Assembly: GCA_964036665.1 (NCBI GenBank)
Contig: OZ038531.1
Coordinates: forward strand, 17,422,168-17,486,167
Source: Gordius sp. MW1
Lineage: Eukaryota > Nematomorpha > Gordioida > Gordea > Gordiidae
DNA length: 64,000 bases
Reading direction: 5' to 3'
Both the position numbers and the translations under genes were made by a program. Shown piece by piece: positions 40,028 through 51,439 of the stretch. Every line of letters begins with the position of its first letter. Position 1 is the first letter of the stretch. The notes under the pieces were generated by a model. It saw only the letters and a list, made by a program, of their open reading frames with translations. It had not been told where the DNA came from and searched no databases.

Positions 40028-40984
40028 GGTTCTCCACATTTTTTATTGACCTATTGTAGTAAAGAAGATTAGTATCCAAGAAAAAATCTTAGGGTTTTCC
40101 TTTTAAATAAAATTTTTGCTGGATATCAAATTTATCAGATATGATATTATGTGCAAGGTATTGATAAATGTCATCTGCAGAAAGACTAGGCATAACTGAA
40201 TATTAAAAAAGAAATTTTAACTAACAATAACTTTTTATTACTTACTTAAGTGATGATGAAAATAACTCGAAAATGGTTACAGTTGTTTGTAGGTTTACTA
40301 GCTTGAAATAACGAGTGTTTTCTACGCGTTCAATTGTTCTGTATAAAGTTCATAACCAATAACGATGTGGCGAAAATCACGTGATCTTGTTTACTTTTAC
40401 GCTTGTAGCCAATTAGTGCGTTCTATTACGCACATGAATCTGATAACATGTGAATCTGATAACCCTACACCGGGGGCATGTCTTTTTCGCTATAGGTATC
40501 TTGGTTTTTGTCTCGATCTCCACCGAATATTTTGGGTTTACCACCAATTTTCATGTCCCCCCATCCTCCAACCATGTTTTTCTTTCCCTTAACAGATCCA
40601 CGTTGTGATGGTGTCGTCTTCCTAGCGCCCACATCGTAAGAACGCGCTCCGCCCCTTGCTGCTAATGCGGACCAAAAAATATGCGCTCCCACACTGTGTC
40701 TCCAACGTTAAACTACCGAGGTCTTCGTGTCTCCTTCCATCGTCGAGCTATGGTTTGATTTGATACCGGCGTCCAGGGCCTTATACTTAGTTCACGCTTA
40801 ACTGAAGGCCTTCTTTTTGCTAATGTGGTCGTGAAGCTGCAAGTTTTGCAACTTTTCCATAAGGAAACGTGTCGAGCGGGGACTAATAGCGTCTTGGTCA
40901 CTGGAGTTGTTTGACTTATAATGTGAGCTTCAAACTGATAAAGAAAATCTCAATCTAATCTCCTAATGTATGTGATTCCATGTA
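40028..40984. other. Non-coding DNA, possible gutted LTR-element interior
   Basis: Higher GC than its surroundings at 40480-40910, but no domain was recognised in any frame. On minus it would lie just downstream of the primer-binding site at 40985-41009. Confidence 0.35.
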
Positions 40985-41009
40985 GGTTCAAATCCTAGTC
41001 ACGACGCCA
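40985..41009 (-). promoter_or_regulatory. Long primer-binding-site-like match to a tRNA 3' end
   Basis: On + the 25 bases read like a tRNA 3' half: T-loop GGTTCAAATCC, then an acceptor strand ending in CCA. On minus, TTGGCGTCGTGACTAGG follows directly on the LTR-like repeat's CAACA end, which is where an LTR element's primer-binding site sits. Animal LTR elements usually pair over about 18 bases; this one extends through the T loop. Confidence 0.55.
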
Positions 41010-41011
41010 AT

Positions 41012-41215
41012 TGTTGAGGAAGGAATGCTAAGGGAGGAAACGATTTATTATGGAAGGAAAGGAAGGAGGAATCGCGATACCATTCACAATACCTTTCTTC
41101 TCCTCAGCTCTATATTCAAATTAGGTTGAAATACCAACTTAACAACACATCACGAGGTGTAATGAAATATAAATACCAAATCAATCGAAACATTACACAT
41201 ACGTAAACGGATTAC
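41012..41215 (-). repeat. LTR-like repeat, copy 2
   Basis: Partner of 34689-34910. Similarity fades past 41215. Likely the 5' LTR of a degraded minus-strand retroelement. Confidence 0.55.
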
Positions 41216-42007
41216 AATTTAATAAACTTCTTGAGCGTCTGGATATAAATAATATAAGTGTCATCATATAAGGATTCAAGTTAATTATAATAAAGTATTT
41301 TATGCAATGATTTAAAGATAAACTTTTTTTAATAAAAAAAGAATAATTAAAAATTCATTAGTCTCACATAAGTTAATACTTATAATTGTTTTATGCAGAT
41401 CGCTTGTTGCAAATAATTCCTCGTGAAAATTTTTTCAAAGTTTAAAGTTAAATTTATAAATTATGAATAATAATGAAGAAGATAATAATAATCCCTAATA
41501 AGAAGACCACAATCACATTATACCTTGAGTACACTTTTGATTAAATTGCATCACGCCTATTTGGGGTTAATTATTATTTAACATAATTATAGGGAGTAGG
41601 AGTACCATAAAAGTAATGAATAATTAATTGTTTGTACATATACCTATATCTCTTAAATGTGATTCGAAAATTAACTATGGCATACTGATGAGCTTTAATA
41701 AGAGCAAAAACTTTATAAGTTTGTGATTATATTCAAGTCACATTAAGGGATATGTTAAGCCAATTAGTCTTTAATTAAAATTGCCTCTAGATGGCGCTAA
41801 TTAGAGTATACTAAACTTAATTGCGGCACTTCTATTAGGGGTTATAATTTTCTTTTTCAAAAATACTAACAAACTTCAATTTATTAATTTTAAATATAAT
41901 GATATTAAGTCAATTTTAGAAAAAATTATCCTAAATAAATTTAGTAGTTTATTTGAAATGACTTTCTGAATATTAATTTAATTTTTAGTCATATTTTAAG
42001 GTAATAT
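41216..42007. other. AT-rich non-coding DNA
   Basis: No recognisable coding or structural feature. Confidence 0.35.
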
Positions 42008-42540
42008 GTGTCCCCCTTCGACTGCGACCTTTGTGGCCAATCCGTTCTAGCAAACGGCCATCATCCTCTACACTGTCAATACATCAAGGGGCGGCATCCC
42101 CGTCATTCCACAATAAATAAAATAATCCGGCAATTTTTGAAAAAAGCCGGCTTTCCTAACTCAGAGGAACCCACAGGCCTAAGCTCCACTGACGGGAAAA
42201 ACCCCGACGATAACAATCATCCCATGGGCTCATGGCCTAAACGCTTGTTGAGACTTCACTGCAGTGGATATATTTGCCAAATCTAACACCTCTCCTGACC
42301 TCATCTCTTCTACTGAGTGAAAGAAAGTGGAAAAATACAAACTCAGCAATATCATATTTGTCCCAGTAGCGGCCACAACCCTCGGTAATTTAGGTTCCGA
42401 GGGCAGCCAATTCCTCAAACAAATATCAAAATATTTAACGTCCATTACACACGACACGATCCCAAAGAATTCTTTTACATCAAGCAGAAAATCACCAAGG
42501 AAATTGTAAAATCCAATACAATCTCAATCCATGGCTCGAT
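42008..42540 (+). pseudogene. RLE-type LINE, C-terminal domain, copy 1
   Basis: A CCHC motif 'CDLCGQSVLANGHHPLHC', 'GRHPRHSTIN', 'EPTGLSSTDGKNPD' and, after a frameshift, 'FVPVAATTLGNLGSEG' and 'SITHD'. The CCHC plus (R/K)HxxN plus PD order is that of the restriction-like endonuclease at the end of early-branching LINE proteins. It is only the 3' end, with frameshifts. The tail resumes at 43962-44020 after a MITE insertion. Confidence 0.7.
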
Positions 42541-43953
42541 TAGTGATGCGGAAAAACCGAGAAAAATCTCGGTCTCGTCTCGTCTCGAAAAACCGAGACG
42601 ATACGAGATTTTTTCGGCGAGATCTTGACTTTTTATTGATCGTTAGATTTTAGTAAATTATGTATTTTAATTTGCATGATTTACATTTAAGGTATTAAGT
42701 GTAGATCAATATGTATGGAATGTATTTGATATTAAAAAAATTTCTAAGTGAATTAAATATTATATATTTTTGCAAAAAATTTAAAATTTGGCAATCATTT
42801 ATCTAAATATGGTTGACCCTTAGGAAATGTGAATAATTTAATAATATATTTATCACATATTTGTATTCAAAGCATTATTAAAACAAAATGTTAGGCTTAG
42901 AATGAGTTATGATGGAATAGAAAATATTACTAAGCATATTTGAATTTCGCAGTTACTCATCCTGCATGATGCGTTAAATTAGTGGTCAATCAGTTTGAAT
43001 AATAATTAAACAAGTTAAGCTAAAGTGGCTCAAAATTTTTAAGCACCCGCATAACGATTTCAAAAGTAATATTGAGTAAAATAGAGTATTTAATTACACC
43101 ATAATAAATCTTAAATTATGAGTCTAAAAGTTTTTATGCTTCAACTAATAGTATACCTCCCAAATTGAACCTTAATAAGACATTATGTGAATATACATAG
43201 TTTTGTCATATGCATTACTTTTCATATTATAAGCTGGGTGGGCAGCTGCATTTAAATTTACTATAATTTCTATAAATGTATAATATAAAATAAATACACG
43301 AACCCATAATTTACTAGATAAATTACTATTTAATGGCAAAGTTGGTTAGATTGGAAGGTAATTAATTAGAATACAAATTTGATTTTAATGATTTCTGTCA
43401 TAAAATTAAATACGTGCACAATGATTCAAAGAAGGATCTCAATTCGCTCAATTATGCAATCAAGTCAACTATAAGCGAACTTATATTAAATCTAATTTAA
43501 GTTGACAAACACAATTAATTTGATACAAATGTTATAATTTGCTAGAACAATAAAATTTAATTTTCTATACTTTAAATTTGTTTATAGTATTTCAGTCTGC
43601 CTTTCCATGGAAAATGTTATCTTTATGAATCAATTCATATCTTGATATTGTCAATGAGATGTCGTGTCCCGCTAAATCTTTAAAAGTTTGTGTATTAAAA
43701 TAAATGTCATTTGTGTATTGAAGCTTTTCAAAAAATATAAAAGTTGGCCATTTAGATTTTTTTATCACTTATTTAATATTTTTAATAAAACATGAGAAAT
43801 TTTTATTTCGTATATTTTTTTTAAGTCGAGACGAGAGGAGAATTCTCGTCGAGACGAGATCGAGATTTTTCTAGACCGAGACAAGATTTACATAATCGCT
43901 CCTGAGACAAGACAAGATTTTGTTTTCGAGACCGAGACGAGATCGAAACACTA
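42541..43953. mobile_element. hAT-type MITE with CGAGAC-repeat arms
   Basis: 1,413 bp. Left end TAGTGATGCGGAAAAACCGA; right end CGAAACACTA, whose inverse starts TAGTG. An exact 8-bp duplication GGCTCGAT flanks it (42533-42540, 43954-43961). Subterminal arms carry inverted CGAGACGAGAT-like tandem repeats (42556-42620, 43826-43945). No coding frame. The TAGTGATG start is shared with the giant element at 16213. It splits a LINE 3' end. Confidence 0.85.
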
Positions 43954-43961
43954 GGCTCGAT

Positions 43962-44020
43962 GCCAGCTCATTAATATAATATGTTTTAGCAGGTAACATA
44001 CACAATTATTTGGAAATAAG
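43962..44020 (+). pseudogene. RLE-type LINE copy 1, 3' UTR remainder
   Basis: GCTCATTAATATAATATG...GGAAATAAGCCCCTA matches 55195-55262 at the end of copy 2, which shows that the MITE interrupted copy 1 near its 3' end. Confidence 0.6.
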
Positions 44021-44369
44021 CCCCTATCCCGTGAATAACAAAAAAATATATAAAAATTGTAAAAATACAAAATTTTATTTGAAAGTTACTAAACGCTTAA
44101 TTAGTTTTTTTTGTCAAGGCTCGCTGGACAGTCTTTGAAGCTTGAGCTCGCGATTCAAATCCCGCTTTTAGCACTTTTTAAACAGATTAAAGAGTATCTT
44201 ACATCGTCAACAGCTGTTAGGCCTGGAGACGAGCATCGCCCCTTATCCAAATCCTCTATAAAAGTTCCCAATAAGGAAAACGATGAAAGCGCTAAGCCGT
44301 TCTCCCAAAACGACGCTCATGGTATGCACCTATAACATGTGAAAAGTCAACCAGAGTCACTACATCTTC
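44021..44369. other. Unassigned, one 74-codon frame
   Basis: A 74-codon frame (44111-44335) has normal-looking composition but no recognised motif. It could be part of the 5' region of the RTE-type fragment that follows. Confidence 0.3.
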
Positions 44370-44937
44370 CGGAAACCATTGTATTATTTAAAGAAACTAG
44401 TTTGCTATGGACAGGATTGATAGTTGGCTCCCTAGATATTGGAACACTGACTGCAAATTGCTGAGAAGTTGTTGCTGATACCCTTAGCAACCGACGGCTG
44501 GATAGCATGTATACAAGACACAAGAGGGAAAGGATCAAAAACGAGGATGATAGGTAAAGGCTATAAACTTTCCTTCAATGGCTAGAAACTAATAGGCGTG
44601 GCAACATTTTAGCTTCGCATCTGCAGGATTAAGTCATACAAAGAAAAAGTGGGTTACTAAAGATACTAAAACCTTGCATACAAAGTCAAATGATTAATGC
44701 TGTGTCCGTTTATGCTCCGCAAACAGGATGCACAGATGTAGAAAATATTTCGTGAAAAGTAGACGAAACGCTTTGTATATTACCTAGAGCCGAGATAGTT
44801 ATTTAGATAGGTTATGAAGGGTCACATGGGCAAAAAATAAGAGAAGAATTCGAAGGGTACCATGGTGGAAATGAATATGGGTCGAGAAACGATGAAGGCG
44901 AAGAGATATTGAATGTTGCTATTAGAGATGGCACTAG
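44370..44937 (+). pseudogene. RTE-type LINE endonuclease fragment (dead)
   Basis: Read over shifting frames it gives apurinic-endonuclease blocks of RTE elements: 'GSLDIGTLT', 'LSNRRLD', 'NRRGNILASHLQD', then 'SVYAPQTGC' and 'SRNDEGEEILNVAIRDG'. Multiple stops and indels. The end near 44937 abuts the hAT transposase region. Confidence 0.65.
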
Positions 44938-45567
44938 GGAGAACATTTCCGAAAAATGAATTTTCCCTATGATAAATTCCCATAAATAATTTTATGCTTT
45001 TAACATAAAATTTAGCAATTATTTTATTTGTTAACTAATTTTAATCATATAGAATATCATTTTTCTTATATTTAGCATTTTTCCGCCTATTGTTATTTTA
45101 CTTAAAACTATTTTCTAACACTTAATTAAGAAAGAACAAACATTTAAAATGAATCTAACATTTAACTTTAAAATTTTAGTTGCCATATTTGTATTCAGGT
45201 TAATTACACATATTTTTTTAGTTTAATCTGTTTGACTTTAAATTTAGTTTAGTACCATATTTTTCAATTCCACTTCACACACATAGTAAGCTCAAATGAA
45301 TTCATACAAGCAATTTAATTTAATATAGCATTTAGATTGTTTGACCTTTAAATTTAAATTAACATTTAGTTAAATCTGTTTACTTTAAATTTAATTTAGC
45401 ACCATATTTTTTGATTTCAATTCACACAAAATAATATTTCAAATGAAACTTTGTATTCATTTTGGAAACTTTTATTCATGTAAAACTTTTGTCTACTTAT
45501 TTGTAAATATCTAAATATTGAAGAACTTATTAAAAATATTTTTCTATTAGTTCCTTTCATAGAAATA

Positions 45568-46810
45568 TGCCAAGAAAACCTGACTTTTGGAAACATTTTT
45601 CTAGGCATATATCCTCCAATAAGAAAGGTTTTATTGCTATCTGCAATTATTGCAATCTTAAATAGAACTTCCCTGACCCAACAAAAATGTTTACCTATAT
45701 CCATAAATGTCCAGAGTATGCAAGGGAAAAAAGATGCTTACAATTAGTAGCTATTTTAATTTCCCCAGAATCATCTACAATTTCTGCAGTGTTGAAAGAC
45801 AAACACCCAACTGAAAAAATACCTGTGGTAACATCAAATTTAATTACTTCAAAATACATAATATTTTAATCAGTATTTCGATAGCATGACTCCAGTGCAA
45901 CAAGAAAGGTTAAATTAAAAGCTTGCACTGGCTATCTATATGTCCAACTGTCCGTTTAATATAACTGAGAATCATGGAAGGACTTTTTTTAATCTATAAA
46001 ACCTCCTTACAAAATTCCACCTAGAATTGCAATAGGAGGTTCCTTGCTAAATGTTCAATTTGACAATATTAAAACAATTATAAATGAAAAAGTAAAATCA
46101 GGCTCTAATTTTACATTGGTCAGCGATGGATGGACGAATGTTAGGGGAGAGATTATAATTAATTTTATTATAATGATACTAAAACCCATTTTTTTACTAT
46201 CTTTAGATACAGGGTCGAATGCCCACACTGGTGAGTATATATCTAGTGAATTTCTCAAGGTAATGCAAGAAATTGGTACTCAAATGTTCATTGCAATAGT
46301 TAAATCTCAACTTCCTTTTATTGAGTGCTTTGGCTGTGCAGCACACGGACTTAATCTATTAATTAAAGATATTTGCAATAAAGTCACCACTATCCAAACT
46401 ATAACAGCAAAAGTTAAACAAATTATTATTAAATATATAAAATTTAATACAATTTTGTCTTCAACCTTCAATGAAAAACAGACTGACAAAAACCGAAAAA
46501 ATAACCTTTAAAATCCCCTGTCCAACAAGATGGGGAGGTAATGTGATAATGCTCAATAGTTTTTTTGATAAAAAAAGGCATTCTTCAAGAATTAGCCCTT
46601 ATGGATACATTTGTTGATCGCAGCAAACGTTTAAATCTGCTTGACAATGATGTCTTTTGCGATAAATTGACCATTTTTTTAGATGTCATTTTGACGAAAA
46701 TGACTTATAAAGAAAGTGACAGCGGATTACTGTCGGATGTGCCCGAAGCTTTTGATAACATAAAAACCCATTTAAGGAAATCTCTAGCAAAGAATTTTGC
46801 CAAACGATAA
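45568..46810 (+). pseudogene. hAT transposase relic (BED finger, DUF659-like)
   Basis: 45568-45730 encodes 'PRKPDFWKHFSRH', 'CNYCNLK' (then a stop) and 'MFTYIHKCPEYARE', a BED zinc finger. 46044-46511 gives 'FTLVSDGWTNVRGE' (catalytic-domain Asp region) and 'CFGCAAHGLNLLIKDI', as in DUF659-type hAT transposases. 46520-46810 includes 'PTRWGG' and 'SRISPYG'/'LLSDVPEAF' blocks. Stops and frameshifts separate them. Flanks show AAATTTCC-like subterminal sequence near 44945-44990, but the termini could not be set. An intact relative might mobilise the hAT-type elements in this window. Confidence 0.75.
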
Positions 46811-47896
46811 AGCCTCTATTAAAAAATTTAGCAAAAGAAAGACGCTTTGCTATATGTACTTTCATATCGCGGCAAATTTGCTTGATTCACGGTATTGTAG
46901 ACTTCATATATTTGTAAAAATTATATTTTATTAATTTCTCTCCTTTAAAAGTATCTATTTCTACGTGAAACCAGGCCCATTAACATCTCTACATAAAATA
47001 ATAATTTTAAACATAAATTTTATGCTTTTCATTTTGGTTTAAATAAATGTATCTAATCGATAAATTATTAGTTTAATAATAATCATCTCTTCACCAAACC
47101 GGTCTCAATGCCGTTCTTTTATTTAGAGCAATATACTCTGCTCACATTGTATATACCTACCCTCTCCCAATCAATAAACATTACATCTTTATTTATGCCT
47201 AAAATATTTAATAAAATGTGGTACAATTAATTATAAAGATAACAATGAAACATACTGTACTAGAATTAGCTATGAGGTGTTTACCGACCAAATCTTATGT
47301 GCTACTCAATAATTATTTTTCGTAAGATTTATTTTTGGTAAAAATTACCTAGTAATAGCAATCAATTTCATTATTTTATAAGGTAACATGTTACAATTAT
47401 AAAACTTTTGGGCCGGTTGAGCTTAGGCCGAACGATATACAAAAAGGGATTTCAGGCTTAAGTCTGGCTAGAAAAAAATCAGACTTACCCCAGGCTTACG
47501 CCTATGAAAAGCAATCTATAAGGGCTTTAAGTAGAGGTATATAATAAGAAAATTCATCAATGATACAAATAATATCTTTATTGCTATGCAATTTATGGGC
47601 TCGTTTTTAATGTGAAGTGGTTATTTTGTTTAAGGTTATAAACCAATAAAGATTTCATTGGTCGTGCATAGTTTCTAATAAATGGAAGGATAATTGCTTT
47701 TATTAAGTTCAATTAAAAAGTGACTATTGCAATATACCCATCACTAAGTTATTTGCTTTAATAAAGGTCAAGTTTAAACACCTCTGCCTGGGGAATCTCC
47801 ATAATTAAGTTTACAATTTTGTGATTCTACGCGGAATTTACCAATCATTATTTCCATTTTTAATTTGGCCAAATCTTAATTATCCAGTTTGTTTTA
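46811..47896. other. Non-coding DNA with a repeat start fragment
   Basis: Mostly AT-rich. At 47580-47607 stands an isolated copy of the composite-repeat start, TTGCTATGCAATTTATGGGC, not followed by the rest of the element. Confidence 0.4.
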
Positions 47897-49988
47897 TAAA
47901 ACTCGGGCCTTCGGCCCTCGTGGGAAGGGGGAGAGGAGAAGGGGAGGAGAGAAGGGAAGGGGGGACGACTCATCTTTACTTCATATAAATGTATCATATT
48001 TGCTATGCAATTTATGGGCGAGAAAGGTGGGAAGGGGCGAGAATGCCTATAGGGGGTATTAAATGCCTAATGATTAATTAATTATTTATACAAATTTTCC
48101 ATTTATAGGCAAAATGTAATATAGGCAAAATGTAATATAGGCAAGGGTTAGGGTTAGATTTAGTGTTTGCATCTAGTTGCGTATTACATTAGTTTTTACG
48201 GCCTTTAGTGATTTTGGGTCTAACAAACATTATATTATAAAACATCACAATGTTAAGAATTTGCAGAATTGTTGGGAGAAATTTTTGTTGAATTTGAACA
48301 ATTTTTAATTAAAAAAATCAAAAATTTGGCGAATAGTTATTTTTTCTCCATTGGTCAGTACCAACAGATACTCTATAAGTCAATGATAGCCAAAAAAACG
48401 GAAAAAAAAAATTTGATACTCACTTTGGCCAATGGTCATTTTTTTCCATCGGTCAGCAGCCAGCACACGGTAAAAATGGATATAAATTCATAAGAGTAAA
48501 AAAAACGAAAAAAAAATTTTCGAATCACATTTTGGCCAATGGTCATTTTATTCCATTGGTCAGCAGCCAGGACACGGCAAAAGTAGATATAAATTCATAA
48601 TAGTCAAAAAAACGAAAAAAAAGTTTTCGAATCACATTTTAGCCAATGGTCATTTTATTCCATTGGTAAGCAGCCAGCGGACGGCCAAAAAGTCATAATA
48701 GCAATGGTAGGAACAGTAACAATCATAATAGTCAAAAAAAAACGAAAAAAATAATTTCGATTCACATTTTGGCCAATGGTCATTTTTTCCATCGGTCAGG
48801 AGCCAGCGGACGGCCAAAAAGTCATAATAGCAATGGTAGTAACAGGAATAATCATAATAGTCAAAAAAAAACGAAAAAATAAACTCGGATTCACATTTTG
48901 GCCAATGGTCATTTTTTTCATTGGTCAGCAGCCAGCGGACGGCCAAAAAGTCTTATTATCAATGATAGTAACAAGAACAATCGTAATAGTCAAAACTAAA
49001 ACAAAAAAAAACTTGGAATCACATTTTGGCCAATGGTCATTTTTTCCATCGGTTAGCAGCCAGCGGACGGCCAAAAAGTCATAATAGCAATGGTAGTAAC
49101 AGGAACAATCATAATAATCAAAAAAAAACGAAAAAATAAACTTGAATTCACATTTTGGCCAATGGTCATTTTTTTCATTGGTCAGCAGCCAGCAGACGGC
49201 CAAAAAGTCATAATAGCGATGGTAGTAACAGGAATAATCATAATAGTCAAAAAAAAAACGAAAAAATAAACTCGGATTCACATTTTGGCCAATGGTCATT
49301 TTTTTCATTGGTGAGCAGCCAGCGGACGGCCAAAAAGTCTTATTATCAATGATAGTAACAAGAACAATCGTAATAGTCAAAACTAAAACAAAAAAAAACT
49401 TAGAATTACATTTTGGCCAATGGTCATTTTTTCCATCGGTTAGCAGCCAGCGGACGGCCAAAAAGTCATAATAGCAATGGTAGTAACAGGAACAATCATA
49501 ATAGTCAAAAAAAAGAAAAAATAAACTTGGATTCACATTTTGGCCAATGGTCATTTTTTCATTGGTCAGCAGCCAGCAGACGGCCAAAAAGTCTTATTAT
49601 CAATGGTAGTAACAAGAACAATCATAAGAGTCTAAAAAAACTCCGAGATTCTAACCCAAACCCTTGTAGTGGGGTAATTATAGCAATTAATATCAATGTT
49701 ACCCAATTCAAAAACGAATAGATATACTTATGCATTAATTTAACGTAGCAATTAAAACCCGACCCCGCCCGAAAGCGAGGGAGATAGAGATGAGGGGTAG
49801 GGCACCTCTTATGCATTAATTTAAAAAATAACACAGCGAGGGAGATAGAGATGAGGGGTGGGGCACCTCTTTCTCATGCATTAATTTTAAAAATCGATAA
49901 CCTAATATACCCAATGCAAATAGATAGGGAGGACATCAACGGACATCAACGGACAACCAAAAACGAGCCCATAAATTGCATAGCAATT
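47897..49988 (-). repeat. Composite repeat, copy C (reverse)
   Basis: Begins with the inverted hairpin end ACTCGGGCCTTCGGCCC and finishes with the complement of TTGCTATGCAATTTATGGGC. In between, in reverse order to copies A and B, come the polypurine tract, a telomere-like GGGTTAGGGTTAG (about 48140), the satellite (48290-49640), and the duplicated GGGGTGGGGCACCTC segment. It lacks the pogo-like insertion, which gives a view of the uninterrupted structure. Confidence 0.65.
48290..49640. repeat. Satellite array in copy C
   Basis: Eleven units of the same hairpin satellite. Spacing is about 109-117 bp at the left and 128-130 bp at the right, mirroring the short-type/long-type order in copy B. 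Two neighbouring pairs of units repeat as a higher-order block of about 387 bp (48900-49030 and 49287-49414). Long frames on both strands are artefacts. Confidence 0.8.
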
Positions 49989-50548
49989 AAAAAGAGTCTA
50001 CTCCAGATATATAGCAAATTATATTACGGAAAAATTTGTATACAGTTATAGTTATTTCCAAAATAGGGAATAATTATAATGATCTTTGAATAATTAACTA
50101 CGCCGTAAAAATTACATATACAACCTAGTCTAAAATTTATTTATAAATATTTAAGATCATTTAAGTTTAACAAAACAATATTTTTCAAATGTTCATCTAA
50201 CAAACATGTTCGTTTTAAATGTCCAAACCAAATAGGTTATTTAAGCGAAGACTGTTGCACCTTATTAAGCGCGTCATTTTTATTAAGCTTTACAATACAA
50301 ATTTAATTTGCGTGTTGAAAGTATTTGTGTATTTTATTGCCTAATAAGTATATTTGATTTAACAAAATTTTGTTAAATTTATAAATATTAAGCATAGAAT
50401 ACAGCGTGCTTGAAGTAACAGCCTTAAATTACATTAAATAAATCATTTTAGAATAGGAAAATCATCATAGTTTTTGATTAAGTTTTCATTAATATTAAAA
50501 TTTAAAAATTGAAAAAAGTTTTTTTGTTAATTGCTTTCATATGGCTTT
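49989..50548. other. AT-rich non-coding DNA
   Basis: No recognised feature. Confidence 0.35.
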
Positions 50549-50556
50549 CAGATGAT

Positions 50557-51162
50557 CAGGGTTTCTTTCAGAAAAAATGCTCCGGGGAGGGGGGGGGGGG
50601 TACTTTCAACTTTCGGGGGGGGGGGGGTTAAAAAAATTTTAATTGCTAAACCATTTTGTATAATAATTACTGATTTTTATTGGTGATATAAGTGATATAT
50701 AAATAGAGACATACACGCATATAATCATTAAATGAATACATGTAATATTTTAACGGGCAAGTGTTCTTAAGAAAGTAACCGAATTCTTCTTTGTTTTTAA
50801 AGACATACTCCTTCATCGCCATATCTAGATATTCTTCGGTAGGAAGGTCGGCCCCTTCTATAGATATTCTCAATGCCTATTAAAAACTCGTTTAAATTAG
50901 GGTTCACAGATGTTAAAAAATGATGTCTATGAATGATTTCCTCCTTATTTGTAAAAAAAATTTAATTTCGCCAATTTTATTTTTTTTTTATTGACAAATT
51001 AAAATAATTAATTGAATTTCAATTTTAGCCTATTAATATAATTTATGACTTCATGATGGAACTTGAGTTCATGCTTCAATCAAAACTCTCCGGGGGGGTA
51101 TTTAAAACTTCTGGGGGGGGGGGGGTAATACCACCCCGGGCTACCCCCTGAAAGAAACCCTG
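50557..51162. mobile_element. hAT-type MITE carrying an exon-like insert
   Basis: 606 bp with inverted ends CAGGGTTTCTTTCAG (left) and CTGAAAGAAACCCTG (right), flanked by an exact 8-bp duplication CAGATGAT (50549-50556, 51163-51170). Just inside both ends lie G11-G14 runs with CTCCGGGG/CCCCGGG. The middle is not repeat-like and includes a minus-strand coding-like exon (50667-50882). Since the duplication brackets both ends, the exon lies within the transposed unit. Confidence 0.8.
50667..50882 (-). CDS. Captured exon-like frame, unknown protein
   Basis: After an acceptor-like TTTTTAATAG the frame reads 'LRISIEGADLPTEEYLDM' then 'MKEYVFKNKEEFGYFL', with mixed third positions like the host genes and unlike the flanks. 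A possible donor is GTGTATG near 50716. The family is not recognised. Whether it is expressed is unknown; it may be a pseudo-exon. Confidence 0.4.
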
Positions 51163-51341
51163 CAGATGATTGCTTAATATCTTTAAAGTAGCCAGAAACG
51201 TCAATATTTAAATTGATAATCTTAAAGAGTTGAATTTAAATATACTGAAAGAAACCCTGCAGATGATTGCTTAATATCTTTAAAGTAGCCAGAAACGTCA
51301 ATATTTAAATTGATAATCTTAAAGAGTTGAATTTAAATATA
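51148..51341. repeat. 97-bp tandem duplication at the MITE edge
   Basis: CTGAAAGAAACCCTG plus the target duplication and 74 bp of flank occurs twice in direct order (51148-51244, 51245-51341). The second copy of the MITE terminus is therefore a by-product, not another element. Confidence 0.9.
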
Positions 51342-51439
51342 GCAAAATTAATTTAAAAACATAAACATGGATTTTGCATCAACTAGTCCAAAAATATTTA
51401 TGTATAATATTTCTAACAAAGCATCCCTCAAAGACATAA

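Noticed and set aside
44930..46985. Full hAT element with TAGAGATG ends around the transposase relic
   Set aside because: Only eight bases match between candidate ends and the flanks do not form an 8-bp duplication. The left candidate overlaps the RTE endonuclease fragment.
48650..49721. Long frames on both strands, including a 220-codon minus frame with 'AVRWLLTNEKMTIGQN' repeats
   Set aside because: Both strands are open because the 109/129-bp satellite lacks stops in some frames. The repeated peptide is just the satellite translated.
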